Below, piece by piece: positions 8,808-21,113 of a DNA stretch of 64,000 nucleotides. The notes beneath the pieces are model-generated. The model had not been told where the DNA came from, made no database searches, and saw only the letters and a program-made list of their open reading frames with translations. Origin of the DNA: Closterium sp. Naga37s-1 (lineage: Eukaryota; Streptophyta; Zygnematophyceae; Desmidiales; Closteriaceae); assembly GCA_947471745.1 (NCBI GenBank), contig CANJKZ010001148.1:613501-677500 (forward strand). The letters run 5' to 3'. Each line of letters begins with the position of its first letter. Position 1 is the first letter of the stretch. A program made the position numbers and the translations under genes.

Positions 8808-9720
8808 TGCGGAGATTGACTCTACAACGGCGGGAGCTAGACTACGGGGTTGGCACAAGTTGTGAGTGTGATTGTAGCTTTGCATGCGTTCTCTAGCACT
8901 TGCACGTTCACGGTAAGAATTGGCAAGAGTTTCACTAGCAAAGTTGGGATTACAGAATGATAGCAATGACACTGACAATAATGACTACATCAGAGCCTAG
9001 CAACCTAGCAGGGCAGCTAGTCGACCGCCAGCGAAGCATGGTCGACAGCCTGTCAGCGTGCCGTAGAGGAGCCGCGCCAGCGCTGCAAAAAGGAGGCCTG
9101 CCAACAGAGCAGGTCGACGGCGTGCCAACGCTGCAGCAAAGTGGTCGTCCAGCGTTGCACCCGTAGATGTCAGCAGCGCACACGCTCGCAGGTGCTCGCA
9201 AACGATTGGCCCGACATGCACCATTACGCATCATGACGGTTGTTGTCTGCGCCTGATGAGCCACATCAAGTTCAGGATACCAGCCCGAAGTCGCCTTTGC
9301 TTTCGCGGCCTCGACAACGTTCGCGTGCCTCCGCAGAACCTCGCCGATGTTACTTGGTCGACCACCCAGTGCTCTGGTCAACGACCTCCTTCGTCGACCA
9401 CCACCCTCGACGAGGACCACCCTGGTCGACGATCCCCTCCATCGACCAGGTCGGTCTACTGCTGCCGTCGAGCTCACACCGTCGACGACTCCTTGACAGA
9501 CTCGCGTAGGTCGACGACCACCTTCGTCGACCTCCCCGACCGCCGGCTCCTGTCGACGACGGCATTGCAGCGGACGCCCGCAAGTCGACAGCCTTGTCGA
9601 CCTGCACGCCCACCCCGGCATCGACCTCTGCAGAACGGTCGGCCGCACCTCCCGCGCACCCGACCATAAGGTCGGCTTCGCCCAAGCGAGGGCGGGGCCA
9701 ACACTCAATTTCCGTCAACA
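8808..9720 (-). repeat. 3' LTR of copia D
   Basis: About 913 bp, matching 13987-14901 over its whole length with scattered differences and small indels. Rich in GTCGAC motifs. Confidence 0.85.
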
Positions 9721-9791
9721 CTCCCTTGCCACGCTAACGCTTGCACGGAGAAAAACTCGTCTTCGGCTTGCACCCAACGTACAGCACGCCA

Positions 9792-12700
9792 TCACCGCAC
9801 CAGCCGTGCAGAAGGGCACGGCACCCACTGCTGCACATCGTCGTCACCGTCGCCGACATCGGCCAGACGCACTTGGCCGATTGCGACGGAGCACCGGTTG
9901 AAGGCCGGAAAGTGCAGCGCCTTCGTCAGGAAGTCGGTCAGCTGCTCGGGGGCCGGGATGTACTGCTGTACGAACTTACCGCGCTTCACCATCTGCTGCA
10001 GCCAGGCGTAGCATTGCTCCATGTGCTTGAGGTTGCCCTTCAGCCCCAAGCCCTCAGCGACCGTGATGGCCGATTGGTTGTCCACACGAAGGACAGTCGA
10101 CGTCCCAGCATCGAGCATCTAGACCTCTGCAAGGAGGAAGCACAGTCGACGAGCCTCCTTGCCGGCTTCTGTGGCCGCGACGTACGCCGACTCGGTCGAC
10201 GAGAGTGTCGCGCACTTGATGTGCTGGCTGGACCAGGAGACCGCGGCCCCTCCAAAGACAAATATGTAGCCACCCGTGCTCGTCCGGTTCTGCTTGTCGC
10301 CAGCATCGTCAGCGTCTGCGTAGCCGACCAGGCACAGCGACTCTGGTCCACCGCCGAACTCTAGGGCGGTGTCATGGGTGTCGGCAAATTAGGCGAGGCA
10401 GCGGTCGACTTCACGCCAGTGCTGGTTGCTCCTCACAGTCAAGCCGCTCCCCAGCTTGCTACACGCGAAGGCGATGTCCGGCCTCGTCGTTGTCGCCGCG
10501 AACTGCAGCGAGCCGACCTTCTGCCGGCACTCCTCCTCCTCACGCTCCTGAGCCTCTTCACCATCGAATGTCAGCTCAGCATAGGCGTCGACGGAGACCA
10601 GCGTCTTTGGGATTCGCCCGCTCTGCTCCTCGTCAATGAAGCGCCTGCGCAACTTGTCGACGTACGATTGCTGGTGCAGCCACAGCTTCCTAGCCGGCGT
10701 GTCGCGCACGATCTCCAACCCGAGGTACTTCTATACCGGCGAAATCTCGTGCAGCTCGAAGGCGGCCTCCAGCAGCTCCTTCAGCTCCTTCAGCATTGCG
10801 AGGCTGCCGCTGGTGGCGAGCAGGTCATCGACGTAGACCAGCACCCAACATGTCACTCCATCATCGCCGACCTTGAAGTAGAGTGCCTCGTCGACCTGGC
10901 TCTTCTTCCAGTTGGCGCCAGTCAGTACGTCGTCGAGCGCCTTGTACCACAGCAGCAGCGACTGCTTCAGCCCGTACAGAATTTTCAGCAGCTTGCACAC
11001 CCGGCCGGTCCCATCGTCATAGTAGTCTGGCTGGTACATGTACAGCACCGTGTCAAGTTTGCTCTGCAGGAAAGCGTTCTTCATGTCGAGCTCCATTAGG
11101 TGCAATTCAAGGACGGCGACGATGCTAAGGATGATCCTCAGCGTGACGTAGCTCCCAACGGGCGCATCCGTCTCGACGTAGTTAGCGCCGTACACCTGTG
11201 TGAAGCCCTTCACGACCAAGCGCGCCTTCTCGCGGGCGACCGTGTCGTCGATGTGGTACTTGGTCATCAGCACCCACCGGTTCCTCATGATATTCACAAC
11301 ACATGGGCGTTCAACCAACTCCCACGTGCCCATGCCGATGAGAATGCGGATCTCCTCGTCCATGGCGGCCTTCACCGCCTTGCCTTTCCATCTCACGAAC
11401 GCCTCTTTCACCGTCATCGTCGCAATGTCCCAGCTGTGATCGGGTTCGGCATGCACGTCGGGGTCGAGCTTAGGCAGATCGACGTCGGCCTCAGTGTCGT
11501 CGAGCATCGTCGTGAAGGCGGCTGGCGGCAGACAGGCGTGAAAGCTCAGCCGCTCCGGCGGCTTCTGGCTTCGACTCGAGCTTTGCTGCCCTGGCTTCTC
11601 GATCGGAACCTCCACCACGTCGCTGTTGGTAGACTCCTCCCCTGCCGATAGCTCCCCTTCATCGTCGACGTCCTCGTCGTCGACGAGCTGCTTCGCCAGC
11701 GTCTGCCCCTTGACCAGCTGCTTCCCTCTCGTCGGCCCGCTTGCCGACTTCTCTTTCGTCGACGGCTCCCCTGTCGAATTCCCCGTCTACTGCTCCCCTG
11801 TCGGCGGCACTTATGCTGCCTCCTTCTGCACCTGTTCCCCTATCTTCTGCTCCCCTGTCATTGGCGGCTGCGTATCCTCGTCGACAAACTTGGCCGCAAG
11901 TCAACCACCAGCGATGCCACTGGCCAGCGCCACTGGCGACACCTCAAGGATCCCCTCATCGCCGGTGGCTGATGACGGGGTCGGCGCATGCACGTCGGCG
12001 ACGCGGGGTGGAGCAACAGGAATAGAGGGAGGAGGAGAGGGTGGGACTTCCTCGACGTCCTCATCAGCAGGCTCGTCGACCTCAGTGAGCAGCGGGAACG
12101 GCGCCGTCGAGATGTCCGTCGGCGAGTGAGTCTGAATTCGGCCCGACGCGGGCCCATACATCACCTTCCTTACTTCCAGCGACAGCGTTTCGTAGGAGAT
12201 GACCTCGACCGACATGACCACCTTGTGGTCGGTCAAATCCAGCACCTCCCAGCCCTTGCTCTCCGGTGACACCCCCAGTTGAAGCCCCCATCGAGCCTTT
12301 GGCGCCAGCTTCCCACCTCGCTGCTGCTCGGGGACCATGAACTGCACCATGCAGCCCTACACCCGCGCCAGTGTAAGGTCGGGTTTCTTGCCGGTCAGCA
12401 ACTGGTGCGGCGTCGTCTCCAGCGGCGTAGTCGACCGCTCCAAGCAATTGCGCACCCAGACGACTTGCCGCAGGGCGAGGTGCCACCAGTGGTGCTGAAC
12501 TCCCATGTGTAGCAACATCGTCCGCACTGCCTCGACGACCGTGCGCATCTCCCATTCTACCATGCCGTTCTGCTGCGGAGTATACGGGCAGGTCAAGTCG
12601 TGGACGATGCCCTTCCCATCGACGAAGTCGGTGAACTCCCTCCCGAGGAACTCCCCTCCACGTTCAGAGCGGAGCATCAACACCGTCTTCTTCGTCTGCC

Positions 12701-13757
12701 GCTCCACCACCAGCAGCCACTTCTCGAACTCCCCCAGAACATCGCTCTTCTTAGCGACCGGCTTCACCCACACGTACCGAGTGTGGCGGTCCTTCAGCAG
12801 CAGGAAATACAGGCTACCGTCCTTGGCAGCCACCCGCAATGGCCCGCACAAGTCAATGTGCACGATAGCCAGGGCCTCTACAGCGTCGGAGCCCTTGTCG
12901 GGGAAGGTGTGCCGCACCAGCTTCCCGCCGACGCACGACACATAAGGCAAGTCAGCCCCAACCGACGGCTTGATGTCGAGGCCGGTGGCGACTTCATGCT
13001 TCGCCGAGCTCTTGATTGTGTCGATGCCAACGTGCGCGAGCCTCGCGTGCCACCGGTTGGGGGTCGACTTCGTTGCAGAAGCGATCGTTAGCAAAGCCAC
13101 CACCTCGGTCGACGTCGACGACAGCTTCGTCGAGCAGGGCCGGAGGTCGGTGCAGAGGACGCGGCCAGTGTAGCGTGCTCGACTGAGCACCTCACCTGCA
13201 CTCGACACGAGCACCATCTCGTCGCCTTCATCCTACAGCTTCACGCCGCTCTCGTGTAGCTGGCCGGTGGACAGCGAGTTCGCCTGCACTCTCGGGACGT
13301 AGAGCACGTCGGGGATGAGGACCTCCTTCCCAGCCTCCCCTTGCAAAGCGACAGCGCCGTGACCCTCGACAGTCTGCAGAGCCCCATTAAAGCCACGCAC
13401 ATGCGTCACATCGCCGCCTGAAGTTGACACGGCTTCAGATTGATCTGCACCATCGGCGAGCAGCACCTCGAGATGACCATGAATGTCAGCAGATGAGCGG
13501 CATGGAATTCCACCCGTATCTCAAAGTCGTCCTCGTTCGGTGTTGGCACGACACCATCGACAAAGCCCTTCAGCCCGGCGATCTCCAGCTGAGGCTCGAT
13601 GGACTCCCTCCACGTGATGAGGTCTCGTCGACCTTGCACCGACGCCGACGACGATCTTGTCCGTCGAGAACTTGAAGTAGCCGTATGCCGGTGCGATCTC
13701 GCTCACCGTCACATGCGTCGAGGAGAAGCAGGCCGGGAAGGGTGATCCGTCGCCCAC
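9792..13757 (-). pseudogene. Copia D gag-pol remnant, mostly one frame with nonsense codons
   Basis: Order on the minus strand: a short gag start (about 13757-13406), a protease tail (D-V-L-Y-V-P-R-V near 13300), GAG-pre-integrase and integrase (W-H-A-R-L-A-H-V; H-I-D-L-C-G-P; R-S-E-R-G-G-E-F; P-Q-Q-N-G-M), spacer, RT with the Y-V-D-D motif (about 10810-10840), and RNase H (S-S-T-E-S-A-Y; V-D-N-Q-S-A-I). From 13217 to 9792 the frame is nearly constant but stopped at about 12357 (where Trp is usual), 11898, 10728, 10386 and 10119. Most of gag and the protease active site are missing, so it is not autonomous. Confidence 0.8.
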
Positions 13758-13986
13758 TGCGCACGGATGCCCAGAACGACCACCTCCAAGGGGAGGGTCA
13801 GCCTGAACTCTCCAGCCTTGTGGCGTCTCCTCGCATCAGTCAATCGTGCCTCTAGACTATCCTCTACCACGCCACGTCCTACCGGGACGGCGAGCACGAG
13901 CTGCTGGTCTACAAGCGAGTTAGGTAAGTGATACATCGGCTGCTAATCTGAAGGTATCTGCGGGGCCGTCCACGCTCACCGCACCA

Positions 13987-14901
13987 TGCGGAGATTGACT
14001 CTACAATAGTGAGAGCTAGACTATGGGGTTGGCACAAGTTGTGAGTGTGATCGTAGCTTTGCCTGCGTTCTCTAGCACTTGCACATTCACGATAAGAATT
14101 GGCAAGAGCTTCACTGGCAAAGTTGGGATTACAGAATGATAGCAATGACAACGACAATAATGACTACATAGGAGCCTAGCAACCTAGCAAGGCAGCCTGT
14201 TGACCGCCAGCGCAGCATGGTCGACAACCTATCAGCGTTGCGTAGAGGAGCCGTGCCAGCGCTGCAGAAAGGCGGCTTGCCAACAGAGCAGGTCGACGGC
14301 GTGCCAACGCTGCAGCAATGTGGTCGTCCAGCGTTGCACCCGTAAATGACAGCAACGCGCACGCTCGCAGGTGCTCGCAGACGATTGGCCCGACATGCAC
14401 CGTTACGCGTCATGACGGCTGTTGTCTGTGCCTGATGAGCCACATCGACTTCGGGATACCAGCCCGAAGTCACCTTTGCTATCGTGGCCTCGACAACGTT
14501 TGCGTGCCTCCGCAGAACCTCGCCGAGGTTACTTGGTCGACCCATTCGACCACCCGGTGCTCTGGTCGACGACCTCCCTCGTCGAGGACCACCCTGGTCG
14601 ACGATCCCCTCTGTCGACCAGCTCGGTCTACTGCTGCCATCGAGCTCACACCGTCGACGGCTCCTCGACAGACTCGCGTAGGTCGACGACCACCTTTGTC
14701 GACCTCCCCGTCGAAATCGACCGCCGACTCCCGTCGACGATGGCATTGCAGCGGTCGCCCGCAAGTCGACAGCCTTGTCGACCTGCACGCCCACCCCGGC
14801 GTCGACCTCTGCAGAACGGTCGGCCGCACCTCCCGCACACCTGACCATAAGGTCGGCTTCACCCAAGCGAGGGTGGGGCCAACACTCAATTCCCATCAAC
14901 A
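13987..14901 (-). repeat. 5' LTR of copia D
   Basis: About 915 bp, the partner of 8808-9720. A primer-site-like TGGTGCGGTGAGC follows its inner end on the minus strand. Confidence 0.85.
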
Positions 14902-15530
14902 CAGAGGAAGTCGGATAACAAAGGAGAAGAGAAAAAAAGGGACGGTGAAAGAGGTAAACGGCAGAACAGGAGAGAGCAGAACACGAGGGGGATGAAACAT
15001 GGGAGCATAGAATGGATGCCAGGAAGGGGAGACGCAAGGCGAGCACTAGGGGGACGAAAAATCCAGGGGTGGGAGGCAAGATACAAGGCAAGAGACAGTG
15101 GAGGAGTCAATTGTAAACGAGGAGGAAAACAAGTCGGACACTGGTCCAGGGGAAGAAACGAGGGACCATAGACTGGGAGAGATGGTGAGGAGGACGCAGG
15201 TGGGCGGTCAGTCGAGGGGTAAGTAACACCAACAGGCGAAGTGCAATCACATGCTGCGTCGATGGCTGCGCACCTTCTTTGGCGAATGATGCTGCTGCGG
15301 CGGACGTCCAATGCCCACGGCACCCCAGACTAGTACCTCATGTGGTAGGAACCTTTGAGCCAACATTTTTAGCGTCAGCACCCCCAGTGTCAGCACCCTT
15401 GGAACTAGCATCCCCATTACCATCACCCCTTGAGACCATGACGAAAAGCTACGAGAGCAACGAAGGCTGATGTGGCGACTGCGTGGACGACTCGGGCGGA
15501 GGTGGCAAAGGGGAAAACACAGGGCCAACC
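14902..15530 (-). pseudogene. Copia E, upstream fragment (Pro/Ser-rich spacer)
   Basis: This is the part of E on the far side of nested element D. Only low-complexity proline- and serine-rich frames remain, as in the integrase-RT spacer of the related elements. It is cut at 15531 by the LTR of element A. Confidence 0.5.
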
Positions 15531-15678
15531 TGTCAAACTAAAATTGTTATAGTTTGTTAGTTTAGTCTAGGTGTTACACTGAGTTATGCTGTAGATGGTA
15601 TAACCCCCTTAGGGTTTGCTATATACTCCCTTGTACTGCTTGTTTCTAGACATTCATTATTCCGTTAACTCGTTAACA
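15531..15678 (+). repeat. 5' LTR of copia A
   Basis: 148 bp from TGTCAAACTAAAATTG to CGTTAACA, followed at once by TGGTATAGAGC, a copia-type primer-binding site. No matching 3' LTR is in the window because the 3' end of A is cut at about 24888. Confidence 0.7.
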
Positions 15679-15689
15679 TGGTATAGAGC

Positions 15690-16900
15690 TAGTTTCGTTC
15701 CTATGGGCCCACCACCACCCGTCGCTCGTAGCTCGTAAGCGCCTCGTAGCCCGACGCCCCGATGCGCCAAGTAGGCCGAAGCACACTGTCCTTTCGTACC
15801 CCCCCCCCTCCCCCCCCCCCCCTCCGTTCGTGCCTTCGTAAGGCCCCCGCGGGCCCCTCGTTCGTCCCGTAGCGCGGCCCCTCACGGCCCCTCGTTCGTC
15901 CTGTAGCGCGGCCCCTCACGGCCCTTCGTTCGTCCCATAGCGCAGCCCCCGCAGGCCCTTTCGTTCCTCCCGTAGCGCGCCCCCCCCGTGGGCCCCCCGT
16001 TCGTCCCTTAGCGCGGCCTCCGCGGGCCCCCCGTTCGTCCCTTGGCGCGGCCCCCGTGGGCGTCCTCGTTCGTCCCGTAGCACGGCCCCGCTGGCCCCTT
16101 GTTCGTCCCGTAGCGCGGCCCTCGCGGGCCCCCCGTCGTACGTCCCATAGCGCGCTCCCCCTCGTGGGCCTCCCGTTCGTCCCTTAGCGCGCCCCCCCTG
16201 CGGGCGCTATCGTTCGCCCCGTAGCGCGGCCCCGCGGGCCCCTCGTTCGTCCTGTAGCGCGCCCCCACCCCCTCATGCAAATTCGTTGCGACCTAGGTCG
16301 CGTGTCGCCCGTCGCCTTAGTAACCCTAGCCTGTCGCCCCCGTTGCCCGTCCCTCGCCCTAGCCCGTCACGCCCCTAGCCCTAGCCTGTCGCGCCCTAAC
16401 CCGTCGCTAGCGCGATCAGCACCGACTGCAGCGCGCCGCCCCACGCCAACACGAGCAGCAGCTAGCGCCAACAGCAGCAGCCAGCGCCAGCAGCAGCAGC
16501 TAGTGCCAGCAACAGCAGCCAGCGCCAGCTACAACAGCTAGCACCTGCACAAGCACCCAGCGCCAGCACCAGCCGCCCGTGCCTTCGCTACGATCTGCCC
16601 GCCCGCTTCCCATCGCCCTAAACCACTTCCCACCGCACTAGACCACTTCCCACCGCACTAGACCACTCCTCGCCGCACTAGACTGCTCCTCACCGCACTA
16701 GACCACATCCGACCGCACCCAGCCATACCCTACTGCACCTGATCGCTCCTAGTCGCTCCCAACCGCACTAGACCGCTCCTCACCGCACTAGACCACGCCA
16801 AACCGCTCTCAAACGCATCCGACCGATTTTATCCGTTTTCCACCGCACTAGACTGCATCCCACCGCACTCGACCACTCCCCACCGCACCCGTTGCACCTA
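15690..16900 (+). repeat. GC-rich tandem-repeat leader of copia A
   Basis: From 15690 to 16270 there are variant copies of GTTCGTCCCGTAGCGCGGCC alternating with GCGGGCCCC. From 16590 to 16900 there are about 19-bp units of the form ACCGCACTAGACCACTCC. This occupies the place where gag should be; no gag is found. ORFs in this stretch are low-complexity. Confidence 0.8.
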
Positions 16901-17187
16901 CCCCAGTACTAGCGTGCCATTTCGATGTGGCGACAGCGGCAGCAGTGGCCGCATCAGCAGCAGTGGCAGCAGCACTGGTGGCCGCAGCAGCACAGTGGCA
17001 GTAGCACCAGTGGCCCCAGCGGCAGCAGTGGCCGCGACAGCAGTGGCCGCAGCAGCAGCCGTGGCCGCAGCACCAGTGGCCGCAGCAGTAGCAGTGGCCG
17101 CGGCAACAGCAGTGGCCACCGCAGCAGCGCCAGCAACAGCCTCCACCGCGGGGCCTTGTCGGACCCAGCCAGTACACACACCAGTAC

Positions 17188-19327
17188 GTGGGAGCTGCAG
17201 CTACTATTGAGACTTGTCTTTCTAGTCTTGGTGCATGTGTATTTTCCAGTCCAGGCGCCTCACAGGTCCTTAGTGTGGGAGCTGCAGCTACCGCTAGTCT
17301 AGTACCAGCCTTTGTCGCTGGCTCGGGTGCGACATCACCAACTGCACAGCTTTCCTTCACCCCAGATTCGGGAGCGTCCAGCTGTTTCTTTCGCGACTGC
17401 ACCGACCTCACGCCACTGCACATTCCAAACACTGTCCCCTTGGCTGACCCCTCCATGGGACCTGTAGTTGCCCATAGCACCACCACTCTCCTGTGTCCAA
17501 CGGCTCCCTCTGGGTTTCTCACAGGTTACTACACCCCCTCGTTCTCTAGGAACTTGGTGGGTGTCAGTCACCTCCACGATCTCGGAGTTGTCACCACTTT
17601 CCCTCTGGACGAGCCTGTTGCCTCCTGCACAGTCGGTGCCACTGGGACGCCACTGGCCACTTTTCACAGGAGCCAGGCTCTGGTCTGTACTCGTTACACA
17701 CTGGGTCCCACCACACTGGGTCAGGTCAGGTCAGGTAGTTGCTGTGTCATGCGACTATCGGTCACTCACCCACCCGTCGGTCCTCTGGCACCACCGTCTA
17801 GGTCACCCGTTGTTCCCACGTTTCAGTAGGATGGTGCGTCACCGTCTGGTCTCAAGTCTCCCAGAGTCGCTTGCCCCGCTTCCTCGTTCGCCTGCGCCGC
17901 CGTGCACTCCTTGCGTCGAGGGTCGGCAACGCGCTGCCCCTCACTCCTCCTCGTCCCCCCCCACAACGGCTCCCTTCCAGACCCTGCACTTGGACGTCTG
18001 GGGCCCCTCCCCGGTCCGTGGCCCACGTCAGGAGCGCTACTTCCTGATTGTGGTGGACGACTACTCCCGCTACACCACGGCCTTTCCCTTGCGACGGAAG
18101 GCCGACGTGCCTACCGTCCTCGAGCCGTAGCTACTAGCAAGGGGTGGTGCTCAGGGCCTGTGTGGGCTCCGCCTGCACTCGGACCTTGGTGGTGAGTTTT
18201 CTTCCACTCGCCTGGAGACGTTCTGTCAGGGTCAGGGGACCATCCAGTCTTACACACTACCAGACTCGCCGCAGCAGAATGGGGTAGCCGAGCGACACAT
18301 CGGCTTGGTCATGGAGGTTGCCCAGACCTCCATACGCCATGCCGTCGCCCCCCAGTTCGTGTGGCCTCAGGTAGTCCGCTACGCCGCGCACCAACTGAAC
18401 CTGTGGCCCAGTGACGCACGGCCACGGGTGACGCTGGTCTCCCTCTGGTCAGGTTCTCCGGGCGTAGCAGCTGACTTCCGCATCTGGGATTCTCTGGCTC
18501 ACGTTCGCGCCCCTGGCGCGAACAAGTTGTCTCCGCGCACTCGTGCCTGCGTCTTTCTTGGCTTCCCTTTGGACGCCTCCGGCTGGGCGTTCTACGACCC
18601 GGTCACCTCCCGGCTCTTTGCTTCTCAGGACGTCACGTTCGATGAGTCTGTCTGTTACTACAGGAGTCGCCCCCACCAAGGTACTGAGGTCTTTCCCCCC
18701 CCGCTGTTCCTCACCCTTGAGCCCCCCCAAGTCGCCCCGGTAGCGCCCCCCCTTCGCGTCCTGCCCCGTCAGGTGTGTCGCACATCACTCCGCAGTCATC
18801 CCCCCCGCAGCGTCCAGTCATTGTCGTGTCTGGGGGTGCGGGAGGTGCAGTTGCGGAGGGTGAGGGTACTGAGGCTGCTGGAGCTGGTGGTGTTGTCTCT
18901 GGGGGTGCAGGAGGTGTGGGCGTGGAGGTCGAACTCACGTGGAGGACACGGCAGCCTCGACTCGGCGGCCTCGCCCCGCGTCACCCCCTGGCTTCCCGTC
19001 CGTCCCGCAGTTCCCTCCTCGTTCTTCTCTGCGGCCGGTTACTGCGGAGCCTGGGGGTGTTCCTGCGGGAGGTACTGGAGGCACCGCGAGTGTCGGTGGT
19101 GGAGCTGCTGGTTCTGGGGGTACTGGAGCCGGAGGCACTGGCACTGTGGCGCCTACTCCGCGCACTGTACGTTTCCTGACCTGTGAGCAGCGTCTCATCC
19201 AGTTGGAGAGGGAGGAGCGGGAGCGGTTTGAGAGGGCACGACAGCAGCAGCAGCAGCAGCAGGAGCAGCAGCAGCAGCAGAAGCAGTCTCAGCCGCAGCG
19301 TCAGGAGAGGGTAGAGGAGGAGCCACA
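17188..19327 (+). pseudogene. Copia A pol: protease and integrase, broken
   Basis: Protease has the D-S-G-A-S active site in an A-Q-L-S-F-T-P-D-S-G context. GAG-pre-integrase (W-H-H-R-L-G-H) and the integrase core follow (L-H-L-D-V-W-G-P; L-H-S-D-L-G-G-E-F; Q-Q-N-G-V-A-E-R), then the integrase C-terminal region and a Gly/Gln-rich spacer. A frameshift lies near 17700 and an in-frame TAG at 18128-18130, where the related element B has TGG. A further shift occurs near 18800. Element B interrupts the Gln-rich spacer at 19328. Confidence 0.8.
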
Positions 19328-19460
19328 TGTCAAACTATAATTATATAGTTTGTATTGTTCTAGTCTATGTGTATTACTTTTGTCCTAGGTTTAGGGTTAG
19401 GGCTGACCTATATCTTGCTTGTTTATTCATTTGCTATTCATCAATTCTCATATTGTAACA
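19328..19460 (+). repeat. 5' LTR of copia B
   Basis: 133 bp, TGTCAAACTATAATTAT to TATTGTAACA. It contains TTTAGGGTTAGGG, which only resembles telomere repeat. Confidence 0.9.
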
Positions 19461-19679
19461 CGGTATAGAGCGAGGTTCCCCCTAGGCGATTTTTCCCCTA
19501 GGCGATTTCTCCCTAGGCGATTTTTCACTCGATAGCTATGGGCCCACCACCCGCGTGCCTCGTACCAACGCACACCCTGTCATAACGCGCGCCTCGTAGC
19601 GCGTCACCCATCGCCCGTCGCACGTCGACCGTCGCTCGTCGCCCGTAGCACGTCGCGATTTTCCCGCCGTCGCCCGTTC

Positions 19680-20700
19680 GACCCCCCCCCCCCCCCCCCT
19701 CCGTTCGTTTTTAGCGCGCGACCGTAGAACGCAGCCCCCCCGGCCCACGCGTTAGCAGGCCCCGCGGCCCACGCGTTAGCAGGCTCCGCGGCCTTCAGTA
19801 GCGGGCCCCGTGGCCCTTTCTCAACGCCCCCCCCCTCCCCCCCCCCCCCCCCCATCCGTTTTTAGCGTGCGACCGTAGAAAGCAGGCCCCCCGGCCCACG
19901 CGTTAGCAGGCCCCGCGGCCTTCAGTAGCGAGCCCCGAGGCCCTTCGTCGACGGCCCCGTGGCCCCGCGGCCAAACCGTACGACCGCCCAGAAACGACCG
20001 TCCCACCCCTTAGCCGCCCGTTGCCGCCCGCTGGCGCCCGTCCCGCCCGCCCAAATGTAAACCTAACGGACGTTTAACCTAAACCGCCGGCCCAATCGCA
20101 CTCCCCCCCTTTGAACCGCCCTCAACCGCTCCATCACCGCTTGGAATGCATTCAATCGCACCAGATCCGCTTGAGACGCATTCAACCGCACCAGAACCTC
20201 CTCTCAACCGCACTAGACCACTCCCAACCGCGAGATACCGCTCCCCACCTCTCTCAACCGTCCTTACCGCTCTAGACCTACCAGAACTGCACTCCACCAC
20301 ACCAGATCGCTTCCCACCGCTCTAGCGCAGCCTAGACTGCCACCAGTAGCACCAGCAGCAGCATAGGCTGCCCCTAGCGCACCAGCAGCAGCATAGGCTG
20401 CCCCTAGCGCACCAGCAGCATCTTCGGCTGCCACCAGTAGCGCCAGCAGCAGCCTAGACTGCCACTAGTAGCGCCAGCAACAGCCTAGACTGCCACCAAT
20501 AGCACCAGCAGCAGCGTAGGCTGCCCCCGGCACACCAGCAGCAGCTTAGGCTGCCACCAGTAGCACCAGCAGCAGCCTAGACTGCCACCAGTAGCACCTG
20601 CAGCAACCTCCACTGCCGCCAGCGCACTAGCAGCAGCCTAGACTGCCACCAGTATCACCAGCAGCAGCATAGGCTGCCCCCAACAGACCCAGCACCATCT
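19680..20700 (+). repeat. GC-rich and AGC-rich tandem-repeat leader of copia B
   Basis: First comes a tract with C runs and GGCCCACGCGTTAGCAGGCC repeats, then about 20100-20330 ACCGC-type units, then about 20340-20700 variants of CACCAGTAGCACCAGCAGCA with CCTAGACTGC. No gag is found here. Confidence 0.75.
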
Positions 20701-21113
20701 GAGGCCACTTTCAGTCGCGCCAGCACCAGCTTAGGTAGTCCTACCACTAGTACTGCCGCCTCGACTGGCCCCTACCCCCGCACTAGCGTGCCATTTCGAT
20801 GTGGCGACAGTGGCCGTAGCATCAGCGGTGGCAGCAGCACCGGTGGCCGCAGCAGCAGCAGTGGCCGCGACAGCAGTGGCCGCAGCAGCAGCCGTGGCTG
20901 CAGCACCTGTGGCCGCAGCCACAGCAGTGGCCACCGTAGCGGCAGTAGCTGTGGGTACAGCAGCAGCGCCAGCGGCAGCCTCCACCGCGGGGCCCCGTCG
21001 GACCCAGCCAGTACACACACTGGTACGTGGGAGGTGCAGCTGAGGTTGAGGCTTGTGTCTCCAGTCTTGGTGCTTGTGTAGTTTCCAGTGCAGGCGCCTG
21101 AGAGGTTCTTAGT

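Larger units (their letters stand above)
8808..14901 (-). mobile_element. Copia retrotransposon D with long LTRs, nested in E
   Basis: Direct repeats at 8808-9720 and 13987-14901 (about 914 bp each) begin, on the minus strand, TGTTGA and end CTCCGCA. Minus-strand pol lies between them. The polypurine tract GTGGCAAGGGAG precedes the left LTR. The primer site after the right LTR reads TGGTGCGGTGAGCG, which is not the initiator-Met type. The 5-bp flanks (CCGGA and CAGAG) do not match, so no clean target duplication is left. The E reading context on both sides fits an insertion between the spacer and RT of E. Confidence 0.8.

Noticed and set aside
19385..19405. Telomere-like TTTAGGGTTAGGG
   Set aside because: Only two units, inside the LTR of copia B and repeated in its other LTR; not a telomere or interstitial array.
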